From CATQHP01 sp965214915 (GTDB lineage: Bacteria; Acidobacteriota; Terriglobia; Bryobacterales; UBA6623): DNA of 64,000 nt. Numbering within the stretch: position 1 is the stretch's first letter; each line of letters begins with the position of its first letter. Shown piece after piece: positions 9,156-17,016 of the stretch. The translations under genes were made by a program, and so were the position numbers. Location of the stretch: positions 124,001 to 188,000 of the forward strand of contig CBDCCP010000001.1 of NCBI GenBank assembly GCA_965214915.1, read 5' to 3'. The notes beneath the pieces are model-generated. The model made no database searches. It was not told the DNA's origin and was given only the letters and a program-made list of their open reading frames with translations.

Positions 9156-9356
9156 CTACTCGCGGCGCTGACGATCCTGCAAAACAGCCTGCATCCACGC
9201 AACGTCGCCCGTGAGCAGCTTTTTGACCTCCTGCTTGACGCCGCCGATGTTCTTGGCAATGGCGTCGTGGGCAGCGGCGTTCTCCGACCGAGTCCACTCC
9301 AACCGGACAACCAGCCACACAAGGGACAACAGCACGCCAACGTCGGCAGCGTTCAC
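9156..9356 (-). CDS. Small single-pass membrane protein, hypothetical
   Basis: 66 aa from a GTG. A hydrophobic N-terminus (VGVLLSLVWLVVRL) is followed by an amphipathic helix rich in Glu, Lys and Gln (AAAHDAIAKNIGGVKQEVKKLL). That is a realistic small membrane protein, but no family is recognised and no clear Shine-Dalgarno is seen; a run of eight G lies just upstream of the start. It faces the BatD-like gene across 51 bases. It could be a chance reading frame; the protein-like periodicity is the only support. Confidence 0.5.
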   Translation of the reverse strand: MNAADVGVLLSLVWLVVRLEWTRSENAAAHDAIAKNIGGVKQEVKKLLTGDVAWMQAVLQDRQRRE

Positions 9357-9664
9357 GCCATCCCAGAGTTGGGCTAATCCCCCCCCACTGCAAGATAATT
9401 TTATCGCATTGGAGTGATCTCGCTACAATCTGCTACGCTGCCCGGCGCGTCGCCAGTCAGCGTTGGCAGCGGCCGGTGGCCTTCGCTTGCCCTGAGCGGG
9501 CCGACGCCGTCCCGCGACGCACCATCCGCGGAGAGATCCGTTGCCGTCGATGCCGTGGAACGAGCAACCCCCACGCGCCTCGGGGGGCCGGGTTCTTACG
9601 CGGACGGTTCCTGTGGTCTACTGAACTCCGGTTCGGAACGAGGGGCGCACAAGGACATGAGAAC
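9357..9664. other. 308-bp gap without a convincing gene
   Basis: Contains an eight-base G/C homopolymer near 9380 and a GC-rich stretch (about 9565-9605) with facing CCCCC and GGGGG runs that could fold. No ORF with protein-like composition on either strand. It holds the upstream region of the DUF4864 gene; no convincing -35/-10 pair was found. Confidence 0.5.
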
Positions 9665-10228
9665 GTGAACAAGCAAGTCAGTCTTTTCTTACCGGTATGT
9701 TGGGTGTGGCATGCCGCGGCCGCCGTGGCGCCGCTGCTCTGCGCCGAGCATCCTACGGAGCCGCGCGCGGATCTCGCGCCGGCGGAAGTCGTGGCCGCGC
9801 AGCTCTACGCGCTGAAGAACAACGACTCTGCGAACCGCGACGACGGCATCCGCACCGCTTTCCGCTTTGCCTCGCCCGGCAACCGGCGGGTAACCGGTCC
9901 CATCGAGCGTTTCATCGAGATGGTCAAGAACCCGCTGTACGCGCCGCTGCTGAATCACAGGTCGGCGCGATCGGGCGAGATGACGGTCGTAGGCGGCGCG
10001 GCGCGGCAGAAGGTGACCTTGACGGCCCGAGACGGCGCGCCTGCGACCTATGTGTTCATCCTGACGCAGCAAGACGGCCCGCCCTGCAGCGGCTGCTGGA
10101 TGACCGATGCGGTCATCCGTTCGGAGAACCATCTCCCCGCGCCGCGCATCGCGGCGGTTGGTCGTACAACCGAGATCAGCCCTTGCGCTCCCCGTTGCCG
10201 GAGTGGGGCCAGGGATCCCGGGCTGTGA
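9665..10228 (+). CDS. Secreted DUF4864 domain protein
   Basis: 187 aa from a GTG with AAGGA upstream (9651-9655). An N-terminal signal sequence (LFLPVCWVWHAAAAVAPLLC) precedes a DUF4864 core: VVAAQLYALKNND, AFRFASPGNRR, FIEMVKNPLYAPLLNHRS and the terminal strand YVFILTQQD with a CSGCW cysteine pair. DUF4864 proteins are small SnoaL-like periplasmic proteins without assigned function. The last ~20 residues look unlike the family and overlap the 3' end of the convergent CRTAC1 gene by 53 bases, so the natural C-terminus may once have been shorter. Confidence 0.78.
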   Translation: MNKQVSLFLPVCWVWHAAAAVAPLLCAEHPTEPRADLAPAEVVAAQLYALKNNDSANRDDGIRTAFRFASPGNRRVTGPIERFIEMVKNPLYAPLLNHRSARSGEMTVVGGAARQKVTLTARDGAPATYVFILTQQDGPPCSGCWMTDAVIRSENHLPAPRIAAVGRTTEISPCAPRCRSGARDPGL

Positions 10229-11966
10229 CCCCCTTCCCTTCCTCGATGCGAACCAGCGCATTGGCGGGAACGGCGTCGATCTTCTCGACTTTCCCGGTCG
10301 GCCAGCGGACCTCCAGCGCCGCCCGGTCCGCTTCTCCCAAACCGAAATGGAGGCGGTTGTCGTTCACCGAATGGAAGCTCGACTGGCTGAGCACGGCTTG
10401 CGCCTGCCTGCGGTTTCCATACTTGGCGAGTACGGTCGCTCCGATCGCGCTGCAATTCGACTCCCTGCCCGTGAGCTTGACCTTGAGCCAGTTGGCCTTT
10501 CCCTCCGGGGCGCTCTGCAGATCGTTTCTTAGCAGGGAAGGAGGAGCATTGAGATTGACGATCAGGATGTCCAGATCGCCGTCGTTGTCGAAGTCGCCGA
10601 ACGCACAGCCCCTGCTGGATTTGAGATCCCCGACGGCGGGTCCCGCCTGCTCGAAGAGCTGCTCGAACCTGCCGTTGCCGAGATTGCGGAACACAATCCG
10701 CGGCGTGGCGGCGGGATAGCGCTCGAACTCTCTTGCAAGCTGCGGGTACACGCTCCCGGTCACGAAGAAGATGTCGGGCAGTCCGTCGTTGTCCAGATCG
10801 ACGATTCCGGCGCCCCAACCGACGTAGCGGGTCTCGACCGCAAGGCCCGAGCGCATCGTCGCGTCCTCGAAATACCCCGAGCCGTCATTTGCGTAGAGGA
10901 TGTTCGTGTCGTCGAAGAAGTGCGTTTTGAACAGGTCGAGGCTGCCGTCGAGGTTGTAATCCCCTACGCCCAGGCCCATGCCGGCCTGCTCGGCGCCGTC
11001 CTCGTTCACCGCGCAGCCGCGCTCCAGGGCTTCCTCCGTGAACTTCCCGTTGCCGTTGTTGCGGTACAGCAGGCTGGGACTCGAATCGCCGGCGACATAA
11101 ATATCCTGCCAACCGTCGCCGTCGAAATCGGCGGCGACCGCCGTCAACGCGTAACTGTCCGCGGCGGCGGCAATGCCCGCCTCGCGGCTCACGTCCGTAA
11201 AGGTTCCGTCGCCGTTGTTGCGGTACAGCAGATGCCGGCCGCGCCCCAATCCGCGCGGGCCGCAAACCACCGGAACGCCCTGCCATACACAGACCGACGA
11301 TTCGCCGGGCTTGGGCACGGACTCGAAATCGAATTGCAGGTAATTGGCGACGAACAGATCGAGGTTGCCGTCCCGATCGTAATCGAGGAACGTACACCCG
11401 GACCCCCAGCGCGTTCCCTGTCCGCCGAGGCCGGCCCGCTCGGTGACATCCGTGAAGGTTCCGTCGCCGTTGTTGCGGTACAGGACGTTCTTGCCCCAAT
11501 AGGTGATGAAGAGGTCTTCGTACCCGTTGTTGTTGTAGTCCCCGGCGCAGACCGCCGACGCCCAGCCCCGGCGCACCAGCCCGGCTTGCGCGGTGACGTC
11601 AGTGAAAGTCCCGTCGCGGTTGTTTTTGTATAGCCGGTTCGTCGCGGAAGCGGGCGCGCCTTCGAGCGTGCGGCCGTTGAGCACGAAGATGTCCAGCCAG
11701 CCGTCGTTGTCGTAATCGATGAAGGCGGCGCCGCAGCCGATCGTCTCCAGAATGTACAGCGGATTGTCCGGCGAGCCGTAAACGACGGGCGCGGTGAGGC
11801 CGGCCTCTGACGCGACATCGGTGAAACGAGCATGGAACGGAATGCCCGAGGGCTTCGCGCGGGATTGCGCCCGGACGCCCCTGGAGGCGACGCCCTGCGC
11901 CGGCAGATCGGCGGCCGACAGGGCGATCAGGCTCAACAACCGCCGCCGCGACATCGGCGCTCCCAT
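10176..11966 (-). CDS. CRTAC1-family secreted protein (FG-GAP repeats + ASPIC/UnbV)
   Basis: 596 aa. A Tat-like leader (MSRRRLLSLIALSAADLP; the second Met of the frame is an equally good start) precedes repeated FG-GAP/VCBS calcium-binding blades: FIDYDNDGWLDIFV, CAGDYNNNGYEDLFI, FLDYDRDGNLDLFV, AADFDGDGWQDIYV, VGDYNLDGSLDLF, IVDLDNDGLPDIFF and FGDFDNDGDLDILI. Each is followed by a LYRNNGDGTF turn. The C-terminus (NWLKVKLTG ... VRWPTGKVEKID) is the ASPIC/UnbV domain. This is an exported beta-propeller protein of unknown ligand, very common in Bryobacterales. A paralogue occurs at 19908. It is divergent from the TonB receptor gene across 345 bases. Confidence 0.93.
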   Translation of the reverse strand: MGAPMSRRRLLSLIALSAADLPAQGVASRGVRAQSRAKPSGIPFHARFTDVASEAGLTAPVVYGSPDNPLYILETIGCGAAFIDYDNDGWLDIFVLNGRTLEGAPASATNRLYKNNRDGTFTDVTAQAGLVRRGWASAVCAGDYNNNGYEDLFITYWGKNVLYRNNGDGTFTDVTERAGLGGQGTRWGSGCTFLDYDRDGNLDLFVANYLQFDFESVPKPGESSVCVWQGVPVVCGPRGLGRGRHLLYRNNGDGTFTDVSREAGIAAAADSYALTAVAADFDGDGWQDIYVAGDSSPSLLYRNNGNGKFTEEALERGCAVNEDGAEQAGMGLGVGDYNLDGSLDLFKTHFFDDTNILYANDGSGYFEDATMRSGLAVETRYVGWGAGIVDLDNDGLPDIFFVTGSVYPQLAREFERYPAATPRIVFRNLGNGRFEQLFEQAGPAVGDLKSSRGCAFGDFDNDGDLDILIVNLNAPPSLLRNDLQSAPEGKANWLKVKLTGRESNCSAIGATVLAKYGNRRQAQAVLSQSSFHSVNDNRLHFGLGEADRAALEVRWPTGKVEKIDAVPANALVRIEEGKGVTARDPWPHSGNGERKG

Positions 11967-12311
11967 GGACCCAATGTAGCAACGAGCGCCGCGGCCGGCG
12001 CACAGAGCCCCGGCGGCCGGGCTCTTGCAGCGGACCCCGCAGCCTTCGAAAATCGTAAAAAAATAATCGAAAATCGATTACAAATCTCGATCCTTGATAT
12101 AGTAGGCCGTGCATGGTTTTGTACAGCGCGCCGGGTCTCCACCGATCCCGGCGGCTTCAAGCGGCAGCCGCGTTTCGGCGGCGATGCGCGCAGTCCTGCC
12201 GCACCAACGGCGATCCCGCGAAATATCCGAGTTCGTCGAAAATTCCCGGCGCGTACGGGAAGAGGCGCCAGCCTCGCAGCCCTTGGCAGCAGAGTCTGCC
12301 TGGAGAAAACC
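11967..12311. other. Divergent intergenic region between CRTAC1 and TonB receptor genes
   Basis: 345 bases without a supported ORF. An AT-rich core at 12046-12110 stands out from the GC-rich surroundings and holds the paired direct repeats listed separately. TATAGT at 12098-12103 could be a -10 element for the receptor gene, but the TTACAA upstream is only 14 bases away, so the promoter is tentative. Confidence 0.5.
12046..12079. promoter_or_regulatory. Candidate operator: two 10-bp direct repeats spaced 21 bp
   Basis: TCGAAAATCG occurs at 12046-12055 and again at 12067-12076, exactly 21 bases apart (two helical turns, same DNA face). The second copy is also part of an inverted repeat AATCGA-aaa-TCGATT at 12065-12079. 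The arrangement is typical of a site for a dimeric regulator or two adjacent dimers just upstream of the TonB receptor gene. No regulator is encoded nearby. Confidence 0.4.
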
Positions 12312-15300
12312 ATGAAATTACGCTACATTTCTTTCGCGGCTTCCCTCGCGGCGTTGCTCGTTTGCGCAAACGCCGGTTGGGCGCAGGTTTCCGGCCGCCT
12401 GTCCGGCACGGTCACCGACCAAAGCGGACAGGTCATCGTGGCCGCCGAGGTCACCGTGACCAACACCGGAACCTCCGAACAGCGGACGGTCCAGTCGAAC
12501 GAAGCCGGGAACTTCGTCCTTGCGGCGCTGCCCCCAAGCACGTACTCGCTCAACATCCGCTCGGAAGGATTTTCAGCCTACGAGCAAACGGGCATCATCA
12601 TCAGCGCGGATCAGGCTTTGGCGCTCGGCGCCATCCCGCTATCCATCGGGGCGGTCACCGAGACCGTCACCGTCGAAGCGGAGGGCGCCGCCGTCGAAAC
12701 GGACACCAGCGGCGTCAACGCTCTGCTCACCAGCAATCAAATGGACGGCCTGATGCAGCGCGGGCGGGACATCGTGGCGCTTTTGACAGTGCTTCCCGGC
12801 GTCGCGCAGGTGGCCAACAGCGACGCCCTGGGCGGCAACTGGGGCTCGCGCACGCCCAACTTCTCCGGAGCGAGAAACGGTTGGAACAACTTCATGCTCG
12901 ACGGCATGCCCGGCAACGACATCGACGACACGACCACGTTCCACGTTTCGGTCAGCATGGACGCCATTCAGGAAGTGAGCGTCAAATCGACCGCGTATCA
13001 GGCTGAGTACGGGCGCACGCCCGGCGGCCAAGTGAATATCATCTCCAAGTCGGGAACGAACCAGTTTCACGGCTCGGGGTACTGGTTCAAGCGCAACGAG
13101 GCGCTGAATGCCAACTCGTTCGACAACAACCGCTTCGGCAGCGCCAAGCCGCCCTACCGCTTCGACACCTTCGGCGGCGTGCTGGGCGGCCCGATCAAGA
13201 AGGACAAGGCATTCTTCTTCGTCAGCCGCGAGGACTGGAGAATCAAGAAGCCGAGCCGGCGGCACCGCGCGACCGTCCCCACCGCAATCGAGAGGCGGGG
13301 CGACTTTTCGCAATCCGTCGAACAGAACGGGACATTGATCCCCGTGATCGACCACATGACCGGAGAGCAGTTCCCAGGCAACATGATTCCGCAGACGCGC
13401 ATCCATCCGGCAGGGCAAGGGATTTTGAACTTCATGCCCGACCCGACCGATCAGGGCCTCTTCTCCTCACAAGGAATCAACTACACCGAGCTCTCTCCGT
13501 CCGAGCATCCGAAGGGTCAATGGCAGTTCAAGTTCGATTACGCCCCGACCCCCAACGACCGCATCACGTTCCGGCCGCGGTTCTGGAGCGCGGACATCCA
13601 GGCGCAGCGGGAATCGGTCGCGTTCAACGCCTTCAACGACAGCATCTTCAAGCAGCGGCACCACTACAACTACCTCAACAAAAACCTGCAGGGCATTTAC
13701 AACAAGACCTTGTCGCCGACCTTGGTGAACGAGTTCCGCCTGGGGTTGGGCTTGAGCCGCGAATCGGGCGCGTTGAACGACGAGTTTCAACTGGACAACC
13801 TGCGCAAGGACAACTATCCGGGTCTGAGCGATCTGGGCCAACTGTTCCCCTCGGCGAATCCGCTGAATCTGGTTCCACGCATGAGATTCGGCGGGGTTCC
13901 GAACGGCCCGAATGTGGACTACGACCGGCGCACGCCGATCGCCGCCCACGACGAACGGGTCGTCCTGTCGAACAACGTCAGTTGGTTCAAGGGAGATCAC
14001 ACGGTCAAAGTCGGCTTTTACTGGGAGTTGAACCACGCCAGCGAAGGGCCGCGCTCCAGCGATCCCAGCCACATGGGCTACTACGACTTCAGGCGCAGCA
14101 ATCTCAACCCATTCGACTCAAACCATCCCTTCGCCAATGCGATACTCGGCAATTTCTATTCCTATTCGGAATCGAGCGGGCAGACCGAGGGGTTGGCCAG
14201 CTCGTACACGGTCGAGTGGTTCGCTCAAGACACCTGGAAAGTCACTCCCAAGCTCACCTTGGACATCGGCATACGCTTCTCGTCCTTCACGCCGTGGAGG
14301 CTTCGCGAGAACGAGGGATCCGCGTTCGCCCTCAGCCGTTTCGATCCCGGCTCCGCGGTATCGCTCTACCGCCCGCATATCGACGCGAGCGGGAGCCGCG
14401 TGGCGATCGATCCGCACACGGGGAATCTTTTCCCCACGCCCCAGATCGGCGCGACGATACCCGGACAGGGCGAACGGCTCAACGGATTGATCATCGGCGA
14501 CGGCTCGCAAGACTACATCCACGGCTACCGCAACCGTCCGGCGATCCAGCCGCAGCCGCGCCTGGGCTTCGCCTACGACCCGTTCGGCAAGGGCAAGACC
14601 GCGATCCGGGGTTCCTTCGCCGTGCAATCGCAGGCGATCTTCGGCGCGCAAGGCTCGATGTGGACAGTGACGACCTCGCCGCCGATTCTCGAGTCCCCGA
14701 CGATCTACTTCGGCGATATGCGCACCTTCCTGGACGCGGGGCAAGTCCTGTTCCCGCCCAGCGTCCAGGCTTTCGATCCCGAGTTCAATCCCCCGCTGAT
14801 CTACCAGTGGAACTTCGGCATCCAGCAGGATATCGGTTCGGGAACGGTGCTGGACGTCAGCTACGTGGGCAACAAGGGAACGCGCCTCTATCAGGACAAG
14901 GACATCAACCTGCTGCCGCCCGGAACCCGCTTCGAGGAAGCCAGCCAGGACCCGACGACCGGCGGAGTCCTTCCCGACGTGTTCCTGCGCCCCTACATCG
15001 GGTATCAAGGCATCAACTGGCAAGAGAACACCGGTTATTCCAATTACCACGCCTTGCAGGTGAGCTTGAACCGGCGGTACACTTCCAAGTTCCAATACGG
15101 CATCGCCTACACTTGGTCGAAAGCCATGGGGCTGGGAGACCACGACCGCGACAACTTGCCCGTGTACCGCGACGTGAGAGGGTATCTCTACGGCAAGACG
15201 GAGTTCGACCAGACCCATATGTTTGTGGCGAATTACCTGTGGAGCCTGCCCAATGCCCGGATCTTCGCCAACAATCCCGCGGCCCGGGCCGTCTTCCATA

Positions 15301-15764
15301 ACTGGGAGGTCGCCGGCATCGTGACCATGGCCAGCGGCTTTCCCCGCGGCTTCTCGTTCAGTTACGCCGACGGCGTGGATCGCTGGGGCGGAGGCGATGC
15401 GCCGCGAGTGAACATGGTGGAGAACCCGATTATCTCCAACAAGAGCTTCGACCGCTGGTTCAACCCCAACTCCGCGGCCGCGCCGGGGTTCGGAGACTTC
15501 GGCAACGCTCCCCGGGACGTTTTCCGCGGCCCCGGCATCAATAGTTGGGATTTCACCATCTACAAGAACTTCCCGGTTACGGAAAACTCGAGGTTCCAAT
15601 TCCGCTGGGAGTTCTACAACATGTTCAACCACACGCAGTTCGACGGCGTGGACAACGGCGCCCGTTTCGACCCATCGGGCGCGCAGATCAACAATAACTT
15701 CGGCCGCGTGACATCCGCCCGAGGGCCGCGTATCATGCAAGCATCGATCCGGTTCGAGTTTTGA
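12312..15764 (+). CDS. TonB-dependent receptor, Oar-like, with carboxypeptidase-regulatory domain
   Basis: 1150 aa. Signal peptide to AGWAQ (residue ~25), then a carboxypeptidase-regulatory-like beta-sandwich (SGTVTDQSGQVIVAAEVTVT ... SLNIRSEGFSAYEQTG). The plug region follows with LMQRGRDIVALLTVLPGVAQ, the FMLDGMPGNDIDD stretch and EYGRTPGGQVNIISKSGTN, and then a long outer-membrane barrel ending in ASIRFEF with a terminal Phe, as expected for barrel assembly. GGAGA precedes the ATG. Such receptors import large or complexed substrates in Acidobacteria; the substrate is unknown. It heads a same-strand run of TPR, PQQ-propeller and CRTAC1 genes. A paralogue lies at 32020. Confidence 0.93.
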   Translation: MKLRYISFAASLAALLVCANAGWAQVSGRLSGTVTDQSGQVIVAAEVTVTNTGTSEQRTVQSNEAGNFVLAALPPSTYSLNIRSEGFSAYEQTGIIISADQALALGAIPLSIGAVTETVTVEAEGAAVETDTSGVNALLTSNQMDGLMQRGRDIVALLTVLPGVAQVANSDALGGNWGSRTPNFSGARNGWNNFMLDGMPGNDIDDTTTFHVSVSMDAIQEVSVKSTAYQAEYGRTPGGQVNIISKSGTNQFHGSGYWFKRNEALNANSFDNNRFGSAKPPYRFDTFGGVLGGPIKKDKAFFFVSREDWRIKKPSRRHRATVPTAIERRGDFSQSVEQNGTLIPVIDHMTGEQFPGNMIPQTRIHPAGQGILNFMPDPTDQGLFSSQGINYTELSPSEHPKGQWQFKFDYAPTPNDRITFRPRFWSADIQAQRESVAFNAFNDSIFKQRHHYNYLNKNLQGIYNKTLSPTLVNEFRLGLGLSRESGALNDEFQLDNLRKDNYPGLSDLGQLFPSANPLNLVPRMRFGGVPNGPNVDYDRRTPIAAHDERVVLSNNVSWFKGDHTVKVGFYWELNHASEGPRSSDPSHMGYYDFRRSNLNPFDSNHPFANAILGNFYSYSESSGQTEGLASSYTVEWFAQDTWKVTPKLTLDIGIRFSSFTPWRLRENEGSAFALSRFDPGSAVSLYRPHIDASGSRVAIDPHTGNLFPTPQIGATIPGQGERLNGLIIGDGSQDYIHGYRNRPAIQPQPRLGFAYDPFGKGKTAIRGSFAVQSQAIFGAQGSMWTVTTSPPILESPTIYFGDMRTFLDAGQVLFPPSVQAFDPEFNPPLIYQWNFGIQQDIGSGTVLDVSYVGNKGTRLYQDKDINLLPPGTRFEEASQDPTTGGVLPDVFLRPYIGYQGINWQENTGYSNYHALQVSLNRRYTSKFQYGIAYTWSKAMGLGDHDRDNLPVYRDVRGYLYGKTEFDQTHMFVANYLWSLPNARIFANNPAARAVFHNWEVAGIVTMASGFPRGFSFSYADGVDRWGGGDAPRVNMVENPIISNKSFDRWFNPNSAAAPGFGDFGNAPRDVFRGPGINSWDFTIYKNFPVTENSRFQFRWEFYNMFNHTQFDGVDNGARFDPSGAQINNNFGRVTSARGPRIMQASIRFEF

Positions 15765-17002
15765 CGGGCGGCGGCCGAACCGCAACTCGGCGCAGGCGCC
15801 CGGGGCTCCGTTGGGGAGCCCCGGGCGTTTTGGCGCTGCTGAGCGGATGGCTGCCGTTGGCAGGGCAGCAGCCTGTCCTGACCGAATCCCAACTCGAGCA
15901 ATTCCAGGCGGCCGAGAGCGCCTTCTCCGCGCAGCGCTACGCCGAGGCCGCGGACGGCTACGCCACGCTGGCTGGAGCGTTGCCCGACTCCGCCGAAATC
16001 CAGGCCAAACTGGGCCTCAGCCTGTTCTTCAGCAGGCGGTGCGACCGTTCCGCTCCCGCCTTCGAGCGGGCGCTGGAGTTGCGGCCCGATCTGAAAGCCG
16101 CGCGGGTGCTGCTGGCGATCTGCCTTTCGGAATTGGGGCGCTACGGCGAAGCCCTGCCGGGTTTGGAGGAAGGCTACGCAGATCCGCCGAACTACCCCGG
16201 AGTGAAACGGCTGGCCGGTCTGGAACTGGTGAGAAGCTACCTCGGTCTGCAGCAACACGCCAAGGCCGCCAAGGTGACCGCGGAGTTGCACGCGGCGCAC
16301 CCGGACGATCCGGAGGTTCTGTTCCACGCCAACCGCACGTACCGCGAAGCCGCCGTGCAGGCTTCTCTGGAGATCGCGCGGGCGGCGCCCGATTCGGTGT
16401 GGGCCCACCAAGCCATGGGCGAAGCCTACGAGAGCCGCCGATTCTACGATCTGGCCGTCATGGAATACCGCAAGGCCCTGGACAAGGAGCCCGGCCGCCC
16501 CGGTCTGCGCTACCGTCTGGGCGAAGCCCTGCTGTCCCTGGCCGGAGATCCGGCCCAGGCCGGCGATGCGCTCGAACAGTTCGAGCTGGAGTTGTCCGCC
16601 AACCCAAATCACGCCTCCGCCGCCTGGCGAGCCGGAGAAATCCACTACGGCAGGTCGCAGCCCGAGCGGGCGCTGCGCTACTATGAGCAGGCTGTCCGGC
16701 TGCGGCCCGAATTCGGGGAAGCGCGCTTGGCTCTAGGACGAGTGCTGCTCGATCTCAAACGCGTCGAAGAGGCGGCGGGCCACTTGGAGAAGGCCGTCGA
16801 GTTGAACCCGACCGATCCGCTTCCGCGCTACCAGCTTGCTCGGGCGTACCGCGAGGCCGGCAATACCGCGGCCCAACGCGAGCAACTGAACGAGTACCGC
16901 CGGCTGCAAGCGGACCGCAAGCAACTCGACCAACGGCTGCTGCTCGGCACGGCGTCCGGACGCCCGCAGTCCGCGGACAGCCGTTCCGCCGACGCCCCAT
17001 GA
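15761..17002 (+). CDS. Secreted tetratricopeptide repeat protein
   Basis: 413 aa if read from the TTG that overlaps the TonB receptor stop (TTGA). A short hydrophobic leader (GVLALLSGWLPLAG) ends near GQQPVL. At least six TPR units follow, for example AESAFSAQRYAEAADGYATL, AKLGLSLFFSRRCDRSAPAF, LAVMEYRKALDKEPGRPGLR and EAAGHLEKAVELNPTDPLPR. It is probably a periplasmic scaffold. A perfect terminator-like hairpin lies inside the first 25 codons, so either the start is further down (TTG at 15830) or the hairpin attenuates read-through from the receptor gene. The stop overlaps an ATG of the next gene. Confidence 0.8.
   Translation: MTGGGRTATRRRRPGLRWGAPGVLALLSGWLPLAGQQPVLTESQLEQFQAAESAFSAQRYAEAADGYATLAGALPDSAEIQAKLGLSLFFSRRCDRSAPAFERALELRPDLKAARVLLAICLSELGRYGEALPGLEEGYADPPNYPGVKRLAGLELVRSYLGLQQHAKAAKVTAELHAAHPDDPEVLFHANRTYREAAVQASLEIARAAPDSVWAHQAMGEAYESRRFYDLAVMEYRKALDKEPGRPGLRYRLGEALLSLAGDPAQAGDALEQFELELSANPNHASAAWRAGEIHYGRSQPERALRYYEQAVRLRPEFGEARLALGRVLLDLKRVEEAAGHLEKAVELNPTDPLPRYQLARAYREAGNTAAQREQLNEYRRLQADRKQLDQRLLLGTASGRPQSADSRSADAP
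15797..15831 (+). terminator. Terminator-like hairpin with T-run at the receptor/TPR junction
   Basis: A perfect 13-bp stem, CGCCCGGGGCTCC (15797-15809) with its complement at 15815-15827, a 5-base loop GTTGG, and TTTT directly after. It begins 33 bases past the TonB receptor stop and lies within the predicted N-terminal coding region of the TPR gene. It has the form of a Rho-independent terminator or attenuator. Confidence 0.65.
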
Positions 17003-17016
17003 AAGGATCCATATTT

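Noticed and set aside
9414..9668. ORF in the gap before the DUF4864 gene
   Set aside because: Low-complexity Ser/Pro/Ala-rich translation, no Shine-Dalgarno, overlaps the better start of the DUF4864 gene.
14118..15785. 555-codon antisense frame in the first TonB receptor
   Set aside because: Same shadow effect; no start signal or recognisable protein features.
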